Below the pieces are notes generated by a model. That model was not told the DNA's origin, did not search any database, and worked only from the letters and a program-made list of their open reading frames with translations. Of a stretch of DNA of 13,712 bases, positions 5,849-12,016 are shown piece after piece (position 1 is the first letter of the stretch; every line of letters starts with the position of its first letter). Both the position numbers and the translations under genes were made by a program. Where the stretch lies: contig CAZPWF010000019.1 in assembly GCA_964590725.1 (NCBI GenBank), forward strand, positions 1 to 13,712, written 5' to 3'. Origin of the DNA: CAZPWF01 sp964590725. GTDB lineage: Bacteria; Patescibacteriota; Saccharimonadia; Saccharimonadales; JACQNP01.

Positions 5849-6538
5849 TTATACTAATTGTAGTTGTTGGCTTGGCAGCAAGGTAGTCGCCAAACCACTT
5901 AGTTTATGATGATGCGCCACCCTAAGTGGTGATGCAATTGATGTAAATAACGAATCGGCTACAAAAACCCCTGCCGCAGCTGATGAACTGGTGTTTACCA
6001 AAGGCTGTCTAGAAGTTCCGTACAATGCCCGTGCTCGACGAAACATGTCAGCGGATAATCCCTGCTGTTCACCAAAAACCCCAGCAACTATACCCCTGGC
6101 ACTACGATGTGTCGCCAACACAATACGTCGTGGACCATCAGCTGATTGTGCTTCAATGAGCGAAGATCCTAGTGCGGTAAATGCCGATTTTAGCGCTGCC
6201 ATATTACCAATAATTGGCGCGTATTTACCCGACAGACTCACTTCTACGTCACAATCATACATTCGAGCGTGATTACGAAGCTCCTGTGCAGATTCATACA
6301 GCACGGATGATATCGATATTGGCTGTAACACAAGACTTTGTTGAGCATGAACGTCTGTGCTAAGTAAATAACCGTCTATTAGCTGTAGCGCCATGTCGGC
6401 AGTATTCATAATATCTTTATTAACTGGGGTGGCATCTAAAATCTCTGACTGTCGCGCAATCTGCAACAAAGACAACTTGAGCTGTTCGGCTAAAGTTCTA
6501 AATAATCGATCGTCGTCGGCAACTTGTCGCGCTGACAT
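5849..6538 (-). CDS. Degenerate histidine-kinase-like protein
   Basis: A 229-aa soluble protein whose layout suggests a histidine-kinase core: an N-terminal helical pair (about 10-60) resembling the dimerisation domain, then a region from about 70 resembling the ATP-binding fold (QPISISSVLYESAQELRNHA, followed by GNMAALKSAFTALGSSLIEA). In the motif usually read as HELRTPL, this protein has EQLKLSL, so the acceptor His aligns with E18. The N-box Asn residues and the glycine-rich ATP lid are not recognisable. Catalysis therefore looks lost. There is no membrane segment. AGGAGG (6554-6559) lies 15 nt before the ATG, unusually far, with no NTG codon in between. The assignment rests on pattern and on the adjacent receiver gene; it may be a signalling scaffold. 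Confidence 0.65.
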   Translation of the reverse strand: MSARQVADDDRLFRTLAEQLKLSLLQIARQSEILDATPVNKDIMNTADMALQLIDGYLLSTDVHAQQSLVLQPISISSVLYESAQELRNHARMYDCDVEVSLSGKYAPIIGNMAALKSAFTALGSSLIEAQSADGPRRIVLATHRSARGIVAGVFGEQQGLSADMFRRARALYGTSRQPLVNTSSSAAAGVFVADSLFTSIASPLRVAHHHKLSGLATTLLPSQQLQLV

Positions 6539-6573
6539 AACCTGTCTCGTTACCCTCCTACTTCTATGCCAGT

Positions 6574-6582
6574 ATTATAACA
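6574..6582 (-). promoter_or_regulatory. Extended -10 promoter of the kinase-like/receiver/recO cluster
   Basis: On the minus strand TGTTATAAT: TATAAT at 6574-6579 with TG at 6581-6582. It lies just upstream of the kinase-like gene, and its upstream half reaches the stop region of the preceding membrane-protein gene (6587). The -35 region is poor. The expected leader is about 29 nt. Confidence 0.55.
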
Positions 6583-6586
6583 CCGA

Positions 6587-7342
6587 CTAAGGCGTAAAAG
6601 TGAGTGTGGGCATGACAATCTTATCAAAATCAGATAAATAACGTTCTGACTCAGTCCAAATTGCCAATGTCTTATCACGGATAGGCAATAATATTAGAGT
6701 GTCTTTCTGACCCTTTATAACCTCTCCGTACATGCGTACACCAATCACATCAGGTACTTTTTCTACCTTATATGGAGCGATTTTTATCTTTCCTGCTTTA
6801 ATCTTACTTTCATATGGCTTCAAAACCTCGTTATAAGGTTTACTAATTACTTGTGTACGCAAACCAAAATCTGTTCCCGAGTCTGCACCCGGAACAAAAT
6901 CAGGATGAAAAAAGCCATTAAGTGGCGTACCGCTATTGGTCTTTGGGTTCTCGTCTACATATGCAGACCACGTTTTCGGATATTCAAAAGCTACTGTACC
7001 TAACGTGTCTGGACTCTTGTAAAACTTATGCGGTATTTTTTCTTTTTCGACAAATTCTTTATCTTTTTGAGTTTCGGTCTCCTTCTTGGCGACAACAACC
7101 GCTGATTCGACTTTTTTATCTGAATTCTGTTTATAATCTTGACGCCCAGCGAACGCCCAGATAGCAAAACCAACAAAGACAATAAGTAAAATAGCTAGGG
7201 CAATAACAGGAATAACTAGCAAATTCATTCGTTTTTTTGGTGCCGGCATATTACCCATTGGCATCTGATAATTGGGTGGAATACCACCTCCCATTGGTGA
7301 CGTCGGCATACCGGAAGGCATTTGCGGCGTATTTGGTTGCAT
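6587..7342 (-). CDS. Single-pass membrane protein with Met/Pro/Gly-rich cytoplasmic tail
   Basis: A 251-aa protein of unknown function. Residues 1-34 are rich in Met, Pro, Gly, Asn and Gln with repeated MP pairs; a PKKR stop-transfer signal (35-38) precedes one membrane span at about 40-65, a charged Lys/Glu linker (70-105), and an outer domain to 251. FEYPKTWSAYVDE (119-131) resembles the F-x-Y-P-x-x-W signature near the start of PsbP/Mog1-like folds, so the outer domain may belong to that fold; this is inference. The start ATG (7340-7342) has no Shine-Dalgarno sequence but a -10 box 7 nt upstream, so a leaderless message is expected. Its stop lies close upstream of the promoter of the kinase-like cluster. 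Confidence 0.82.
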   Translation of the reverse strand: MQPNTPQMPSGMPTSPMGGGIPPNYQMPMGNMPAPKKRMNLLVIPVIALAILLIVFVGFAIWAFAGRQDYKQNSDKKVESAVVVAKKETETQKDKEFVEKEKIPHKFYKSPDTLGTVAFEYPKTWSAYVDENPKTNSGTPLNGFFHPDFVPGADSGTDFGLRTQVISKPYNEVLKPYESKIKAGKIKIAPYKVEKVPDVIGVRMYGEVIKGQKDTLILLPIRDKTLAIWTESERYLSDFDKIVMPTLTFTP

Positions 7343-7349
7343 ACTGCTT

Positions 7350-7378
7350 ATGATAATTGTTATCGGCCTCTAGTGCAA
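7350..7378 (-). promoter_or_regulatory. Promoter of the Met/Pro-rich membrane protein gene, predicted leaderless
   Basis: On the minus strand, TTGCAC (7373-7378), exactly 17 nt spacer, TATCAT (7350-7355), then 7 nt to the ATG. A small inverted repeat GATAA-TTG-TTATC (7352-7364) overlaps the -10 box and could bind a regulator. Confidence 0.65.
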
Positions 7379-7383
7379 TAGCG

Positions 7384-7872
7384 TTAATACTCGTAAAGGT
7401 ATAGGCCTGATCGTTCCTTAATAGGCTTTTTACCGGGCACTTTAAACGCAAAACTAACTAGCTTGACATTTTTCGTCTTTGATTGAACTATTTTTGTATC
7501 CAGTTTTTTCATATATTTATCAAGCAAAAACACAAATATACCATCGGCTTTTGACCAGTCTACTTTCCAGTAGTCACCCCATATAATATGCACATCTTTT
7601 CGATACTTCCACGTGTGGATTTTAGCGATCAGCACAAGGATTGGGTTCAGCTCATAACCAACTACTTTTAATCCCCTTTTTGCGGCAGCTTTGGTCACCC
7701 TGCCATCGCCGCAACCAAGCTCGAATAAGGTTTCTCCTTTTTTCAAATCAAGTAAATCTATCGCCACATCTGTTTGTTTTTTAAGCGTAGGTAAATACGG
7801 AGCGCCGAACAACACCACAAAGCCAAACAAAAGAACTAACATTATTAGTGTATATAAAACCAGTGAAATCAT
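7384..7872 (-). CDS. Membrane-anchored SAM-dependent methyltransferase
   Basis: A 162-aa protein with one N-terminal membrane span (about 3-24, ending APYLPTLKK) followed by a small Rossmann methyltransferase domain. Motif I is LFELGCGDGRVTKAAAKRG (49-67), the SAM-binding glycine loop; VVGYELNP (70-77) matches the acidic residue that holds the SAM ribose; IIWGDYWKVD (96-105) fits the next strand. The substrate is unknown. The short length (domain of about 130 aa) is at the low end for the class. The ATG overlaps the xseB TGA stop by 4 nt (ATGA), so it is translated with xseB. Anchoring at the inner face of the membrane and the flippase-like gene in the same cluster hint at a lipid or membrane-linked substrate, but that is inference. 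Confidence 0.85.
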   Translation of the reverse strand: MISLVLYTLIMLVLLFGFVVLFGAPYLPTLKKQTDVAIDLLDLKKGETLFELGCGDGRVTKAAAKRGLKVVGYELNPILVLIAKIHTWKYRKDVHIIWGDYWKVDWSKADGIFVFLLDKYMKKLDTKIVQSKTKNVKLVSFAFKVPGKKPIKERSGLYLYEY

Positions 7873-8072
7873 TGAGCTATCTTGGGAGACAACTTCTTAA
7901 TTTTGTTCTCGGCCTCCTTTAAATAGATTTCCATCTCGGCAAGAAGTTTCTGTGCTTGCTCATACTTGGCAACGGCTTTGTCGATATCTACATTATCTGA
8001 GTTGAACCAATCCAAAAGTTCATCTAGTTCTGACTGCATTGCATTGTACGGCTTTTTTACCATACAAATCAT
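7869..8072 (-). CDS. xseB: Exodeoxyribonuclease VII small subunit
   Basis: A 67-aa, mostly helical protein that fits XseB, the small regulatory subunit bound in several copies to XseA. The typical central pattern is present: ELDELLDWFNSDNVDIDKAV, then KYEQAQKLLAEMEIYLKEAE with the conserved L(x)2C/M E-type spacing and EAENKIKKL. It follows xseA by 85 nt. Two starts are possible: ATG 8070-8072, with a weak AGGG 5 nt upstream, or ATG 8061-8063 (64 aa, MVKKPYNAM), which lies 7 nt after a TATAAT box at 8071-8076 and would be leaderless like other genes here. The TGA stop overlaps the methyltransferase ATG. Confidence 0.87.
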   Translation of the reverse strand: MICMVKKPYNAMQSELDELLDWFNSDNVDIDKAVAKYEQAQKLLAEMEIYLKEAENKIKKLSPKIAQ

Positions 8073-8157
8073 TATAACCCTACTTCTTCCAATTCTCTTA
8101 AGACTTCGGGCAAAAATAAACCCGCAACACTACTGATAAAATGATAATCGCTACTAT

Positions 8158-9300
8158 CTACTTAGCATCAATACTAGTTATGCTTGCGCTCGCTTGGCCG
8201 TCATTAAGATCAACCACTACCTTCGACCCAACCCTAAGCGTTTTTACTGAACTTATGACACGACCGTCAGACCTAACTATTGCGTAGCCTCGTTTCAAAA
8301 TTGCCTGCGGGCTTAGTGATAATAATAGTTGTTGCTTGGATCGTAATTGCTCGTTTTTGTGTGAAATCATATAACTGACTGATTCAAATAATAAAGTTTT
8401 TGATGCCAATAATTCGGATCTCTGACTATCAATCGACTTTCTTATAGTACTTGCTACAGCGAGCCTTATCGTTGCTAGTTTGTCGAGTTCGTGTTTTTTG
8501 TCAGGCACCAGTAGCTCTGCGGCATTGCTTGGAGTACTAGCGCGAACGTCTCCTGCTAGCTCGGCGAGACTAATATCAACCTCATGCCCTATTGCCACCA
8601 ACGTAGGGATACGACTAGCTGCTACCGCTCTAGTTACGTGTTCTGTACTAAAGGAAGCCAAGTCCTCTGGACTGCCACCACCCCGAGTTATAACAATCAC
8701 ATCATTATTACTATGACTGTTAAAATAATCTAAAGCCTTGATAATCTGAGCTGGCGCAGATTCGCCTTGCACCTGAACATCGTAATGCTCTATCTCAATT
8801 CCGCCCCAACGCGCAGCGAGCACTTTTACGAAATCTTTATATGCTGCTGACTCACCAGAAGCAATTAAGCCAATTTTTTCAGGTGGATACGGAAGTTGTC
8901 GCTTTCTCTCGGGTTCAAACAAGCCTTCAGCCGCCAATTTTGCCTGCAATAAATCAATAGATCGCTTAATAGAGCCCTCACCCACCGGCCTAATCGCTTG
9001 ATAAGTAATACTAAAGCCAAATTGGGGGTGTAGACGAGGAACCCCCCGCACTTCAATCATCATTCCATCTTCTAGAACAGTAAATAAACCATAAACTGAG
9101 CCAAAGTACCTCAAAGTAGCTTGTTCATCTTTAAGGTCAAAATAAACCCACTTGTTTTTGCTTACTCTAAAATTAGATAACTCGCCAATAACCGTCACGC
9201 TTGGATAGGCAAATTCTAGTGTTTGATTGAATACCGCTACAAAATCACTTACTGACCATACAATTTCATCAGGACCTTGCATCATCGCTCTGACTCTCAT
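8158..9300 (-). CDS. xseA: Exodeoxyribonuclease VII large subunit
   Basis: Catalytic subunit of exonuclease VII, which degrades single-stranded DNA from both ends. The 380-aa protein has the N-terminal OB fold (WSVSDFVAVFNQTLE, then VIGELSNFRVSKNKWVYFDLKDE, 37-59), the catalytic domain with IGLIASGESAAYKDF (143-157), RGGGSPEDLASF (206-217), VAIGHEVD (235-242) and ASTPSNAAEL (254-263), a helical stretch, and the conserved C-terminal LSPQAILKRGYAIV. It is shorter than the E. coli protein (456 aa), mainly in the coiled-coil part. It overlaps the flippase gene by 32 nt if ATG 9298-9300 is used; the internal ATGs at residues 6 and 7 are also plausible starts, with GAGAG upstream. An 85-nt gap to xseB holds only a weak CGGG/CCCG hairpin (8107-8124). 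Confidence 0.96.
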   Translation of the reverse strand: MRVRAMMQGPDEIVWSVSDFVAVFNQTLEFAYPSVTVIGELSNFRVSKNKWVYFDLKDEQATLRYFGSVYGLFTVLEDGMMIEVRGVPRLHPQFGFSITYQAIRPVGEGSIKRSIDLLQAKLAAEGLFEPERKRQLPYPPEKIGLIASGESAAYKDFVKVLAARWGGIEIEHYDVQVQGESAPAQIIKALDYFNSHSNNDVIVITRGGGSPEDLASFSTEHVTRAVAASRIPTLVAIGHEVDISLAELAGDVRASTPSNAAELLVPDKKHELDKLATIRLAVASTIRKSIDSQRSELLASKTLLFESVSYMISHKNEQLRSKQQLLLSLSPQAILKRGYAIVRSDGRVISSVKTLRVGSKVVVDLNDGQASASITSIDAK

Positions 9301-10315
9301 TCAAGGCCCGGTGATACAAGAAATAACCTGGCGGTAGCTGAATCATCATATTTAAAATTCGATACATAACCGTAACTGGCAGACTCAAACTGGCCGGCAC
9401 GCCACCAGCAGCCAAAACTGCAGTCATGAGTGCCTCATAAATACCTACACCACCAGGCAAAACTGATATCAAACCAGCAAAATTGGCAACTGCATACGCA
9501 ATAATGACTGCACCCGGGTTAACCCATTGACCGAAGGCGACATAAACACAGTAGATCACTAAAACTTCTGTGAGATTTGCTAAAAGTGCAAAAATTAGCG
9601 GTTTATATAGCTGACGTTGATTGCGCTTAATCTCCATGTAATGATCATGTAGCTCGCCAAACACTTCCTTGGCTCGGGCGGTATTGATCGTCTCTGGGTG
9701 CCTACTGAATACCTGAATTATACGGTTAATTATTCTGGTTATGAACAGAAAAAAATCATTAATACGCTGTTTGCTACCGATTATAAAAGCAAACATTAAT
9801 GTCCCTATTATTAGAAATGTCGCCAAAGAACCTGCAACCAAAATCAACAAGCCACTCGCCTTGCCATCAATCGCTAATATAAATAAACCAAGCACTAGGA
9901 GTATCTGAAAAGACACAAACATTAGAATTAGTTTGATCATGTTTGCTAGCGTCGATTGCGCAGTAGACACCTGCCTTGAGCGTAGTCTAAGACTTAAATA
10001 TGAAAATCCGGAAACACCACCACTCGGGAAAACGTTATTTACAAAATTAAGCTCTAGAGCAACGCGATACATAAACTTATACGGTATTTTGACAGAAATC
10101 AGATGAAAAACGCGCTGGAACAATTTGGTCTGGTAATGATAGTTCATAATTTCAAGTGGAATCATCAACAATAACACCCACGTGTTTACCCGACCGATAT
10201 TATAAAATGTATCAACAATTTGATCGCGCAACGCATATGTCATGCCGCCAAGAGCTAACAATGTGACAAATGTTAATACGTACTTCCATTTGCGACTCTT
10301 AATTTTATCAACCAT
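9269..10315 (-). CDS. Flippase-like integral membrane protein (UPF0104 / LPG synthase membrane-domain family)
   Basis: A 348-aa polytopic membrane protein with seven or eight hydrophobic spans. Two glycine/proline motifs mark the family: NNVFPSGGVSGFSYLSLR (93-110) and SVLPGGVGIYEALM (284-297), as in the membrane part of lysyl-phosphatidylglycerol synthase (MprF) and stand-alone homologues, which move or bind lipids. There is no C-terminal aminoacyl-transferase domain, so lipid lysylation is not expected. A cytoplasmic loop around 181-240 is rich in Arg/His. A -10 box (10327-10332) lies 11 nt upstream of the ATG, leaving a leader of only about 4-5 nt. The 3' end overlaps xseA, making it the first gene of a flippase-xseA-xseB-methyltransferase cluster. 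The actual substrate is unknown. Confidence 0.88.
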   Translation of the reverse strand: MVDKIKSRKWKYVLTFVTLLALGGMTYALRDQIVDTFYNIGRVNTWVLLLMIPLEIMNYHYQTKLFQRVFHLISVKIPYKFMYRVALELNFVNNVFPSGGVSGFSYLSLRLRSRQVSTAQSTLANMIKLILMFVSFQILLVLGLFILAIDGKASGLLILVAGSLATFLIIGTLMFAFIIGSKQRINDFFLFITRIINRIIQVFSRHPETINTARAKEVFGELHDHYMEIKRNQRQLYKPLIFALLANLTEVLVIYCVYVAFGQWVNPGAVIIAYAVANFAGLISVLPGGVGIYEALMTAVLAAGGVPASLSLPVTVMYRILNMMIQLPPGYFLYHRALNESQSDDARS

Positions 10316-10326
10316 AGTTAACTCAT

Positions 10327-10359
10327 ATTATACCTAAATCTAAGCAATACCCGTATAAT
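10327..10359. promoter_or_regulatory. Divergent promoter region, both messages nearly leaderless
   Basis: Two perfect TATAAT boxes point away from each other within 33 bp. On the minus strand, 10327-10332 lies 11 nt before the flippase ATG (10315). On the plus strand, 10354-10359 lies 7 nt before the methyltransferase ATG (10367). Neither has a convincing -35 box or a Shine-Dalgarno sequence. The two -35 regions overlap, so polymerase binding in one direction would hinder the other. Confidence 0.6.
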
Positions 10360-10366
10360 TAATAAA

Positions 10367-11545
10367 ATGCAATCCATATACATACTCGGCAGACAGCCTG
10401 CAATCGGTATTTCTGAATTAGAAAGTTTAATCGGCCCTGATTATATACGACCCGTAAATTCGATAGCGGTGTTATCCGATAAGCCATCCGATTATGTTCC
10501 ATTCAATCGACTTGGCGGCAGTACGCGAGTATGCAAAGTACTAACTTCACTGCCCTATACCGATTGGAAAAAAATCGAGGCCTATATTATCGATGCAGCA
10601 CCGAATTTATTGCAATATGCTCCTGAAGGTAAACTTCATATTGGTGTAAGTACGTACGGGATGAACATTGGCGCACGACAAATAAACGCATCGGCACTCA
10701 CTTTAAAAAAAGTAATAAAAGCTGCCGGAAAATCAGTACGAATGATCCCAAATAGTGGGTCAGAACTTAATGCAGCGCAAGTTCTTCGCAACAAATTAAC
10801 CAGCACTAACGGCTGGGAGCTTGTATTAATTCGCGACGGTAATCAAACAATACTGGCACAAACGATTCAAATTCAAGACATAGACGCCTATGCAGCCCGT
10901 GACCAAGCTCGCCCAAAACGTGATGCACGCGTTGGCATGCTTCCTCCAAAGTTAGCGCAAATAATTATAAATTTAGCCTCTCATGGAAAAAACCGATTTG
11001 GCGCTACTGTCCTGGACCCCTTCTGTGGCACTGGAGTCATTCTACAAGAAGCTGGGCTAATGGGGTTCAATGTTTACGGCACCGACATTGATGAAAGAAT
11101 GATCGACTACAGCAAGCAAAACATTGAATGGCTGACAAGCAACACGAGCCAGGCACCATTTGACTGGACAATCGAAACGGGTGATGCAATGCAAAATAAA
11201 TGGAACACTCAGTTCGATTTCGTTGCTACTGAGACTTTTTTAGGCACACCTCTATCATCAGTACCAGACGAATCAAAGTTACAAAAAATCATGTCTGATT
11301 GTGACTTTATACATAGAAAATTCTTAAACAATCTAGCTAATCAGACAAAACCAGGACTAAGAATTTGTATTGCCGTCCCAGCCTGGAAAACAAAATACGG
11401 ATTCAAACACCTGAATGTGCTTGATTCTCTCGAGAAATTAGGGTATACTCGTCAGAGTTTTGTTCATGCCGACGATTCAGAACTTGTCTATCACAGACCA
11501 GATCAAATTGTTGGACGTGAACTTGTGGTATTAATCAGGAAATAG
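10367..11545 (+). CDS. Trm11/Trm-G10-like RNA (guanine-N2) methyltransferase
   Basis: A 392-aa two-part protein like archaeal Trm-G10 and eukaryotic Trm11, which methylate G10 of tRNA. The N-terminal half (about 1-170) occupies the place of the RNA-binding THUMP region. The signature ARDQARPKRDARVGMLPPK (177-195) is strongly diagnostic. The Rossmann core has VLDPFCGTGVILQEA (215-229), VYGTDIDERMIDYSKQN (236-252) and a GDAM acidic site near 272. The catalytic motif IV, usually DPPYG, reads ATETFLG (287-293), so Asp and both prolines are replaced. The start is leaderless by position, with TATAAT 7 nt upstream. rpmA follows after 10 nt and is probably cotranscribed. tRNA is the likeliest substrate but the motif IV change leaves the reaction uncertain. 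Confidence 0.85.
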   Translation: MQSIYILGRQPAIGISELESLIGPDYIRPVNSIAVLSDKPSDYVPFNRLGGSTRVCKVLTSLPYTDWKKIEAYIIDAAPNLLQYAPEGKLHIGVSTYGMNIGARQINASALTLKKVIKAAGKSVRMIPNSGSELNAAQVLRNKLTSTNGWELVLIRDGNQTILAQTIQIQDIDAYAARDQARPKRDARVGMLPPKLAQIIINLASHGKNRFGATVLDPFCGTGVILQEAGLMGFNVYGTDIDERMIDYSKQNIEWLTSNTSQAPFDWTIETGDAMQNKWNTQFDFVATETFLGTPLSSVPDESKLQKIMSDCDFIHRKFLNNLANQTKPGLRICIAVPAWKTKYGFKHLNVLDSLEKLGYTRQSFVHADDSELVYHRPDQIVGRELVVLIRK

Positions 11546-11555
11546 GAAATACAAG

Positions 11556-11828
11556 ATGAGTAAAGTTAAAGCTGGTGGTAGTAGTAAAAACAACCGAGAC
11601 AGTCCCGGACAACGGCTTGGTGTTAAGATCTTTGGTGGCGGTAAAGTAAAAACTGGGCAAGTAATTGTCCGTCAAACTGGCGCAACTAAACGCGCTGGTA
11701 AAGGCGCTTTCATTAGCCGTAACTTCACTATCCACGCCGAAAAAGACGGCATCGTTAAATTCCAAGAGCGTAGAGTTCGCCTCTTCAGTGGGCGTTCTGT
11801 CAGCCGTACAGAAGTAACTGTCGAATAA
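11556..11828 (+). CDS. rpmA: 50S ribosomal protein L27
   Basis: A 90-aa protein matching L27, whose flexible N-terminus reaches the peptidyl-transferase centre. The family core is evident: AGGSSKNNRDSPGQRLGVKI corresponds to the GGGSTRNGRDSxxxRLGVK signature, followed by FGGGKVKTGQVIVRQTG, then FTIHAEKDGIVKFQ in place of HTLFAxxDGxVxF. The usual RGTKxHxGxNVGxGxD segment is altered to TGATKRAGKGAFISRN, a notable divergence. No cleavable N-terminal extension is present. AGGAAA (11544-11549) supplies the ribosome binding site and overlaps the upstream TAG stop, so the gene is expressed with the methyltransferase gene. Confidence 0.94.
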   Translation: MSKVKAGGSSKNNRDSPGQRLGVKIFGGGKVKTGQVIVRQTGATKRAGKGAFISRNFTIHAEKDGIVKFQERRVRLFSGRSVSRTEVTVE

Positions 11829-11830
11829 TC

Positions 11831-11926
11831 TTATTTCTGCCGCCGAGAAGGAAGAGGAATTGGGACCTCTGACACTTCTTTGCTGTGTAAACCCTCAAGA
11901 ATATCTCGTAAATGACTTATCCTCAC
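11831..11926 (-). CDS. Possible very small ORF (31 aa) in the gap after rpmA
   Basis: A minus-strand frame is open for 42 codons and contains a GTG at 11924-11926 that gives a 31-residue product ending at TAA 11831-11833 (RISHLRDILEGLHSKE, then EVPIPLPSRRQK). The composition is protein-like, but there is no ATG, no clear Shine-Dalgarno sequence and no promoter. It may be a gene remnant, and it shares bases with the rpmA terminator candidate. Confidence 0.2.
   Translation of the reverse strand: MRISHLRDILEGLHSKEVSEVPIPLPSRRQK
11846..11881 (+). terminator. Candidate terminator after rpmA
   Basis: Two stacked 5-bp stems (AGAAG 11846-11850 with CTTCT 11875-11879, and AGAGG 11853-11857 with CCTCT 11866-11870) enclose an 8-nt loop and end in a short T-run. 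It is positioned 18 nt after the rpmA stop. The internal loop and short T-run make it a weak candidate. Confidence 0.35.
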
Positions 11927-12016
11927 TTCTTGATTATTTTCTGATTGATCTGTCCTAACCTAAGCCCTCAATTATTATTTGTAATTATGACTTTACAGTC
12001 AGACATAGTCTATTAA

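Noticed and set aside
8073..8157. Attenuator between xseA and xseB
   Set aside because: Only a 4-bp CGGG/CCCG stem with a 10-nt loop is found, too weak to claim; the gap is otherwise featureless apart from the -10-like box at 8071-8076.
2263..9271. UGA read as glycine (Gracilibacteria/Absconditabacteria code)
   Set aside because: glyS, the receiver gene, xseB and the flippase gene all end in TGA at the length expected for their families or at coupling overlaps, so UGA works as a stop.
9269..10315. MprF lysyl-phosphatidylglycerol synthase
   Set aside because: Only the membrane part is present; the soluble aminoacyl-transferase domain is missing.
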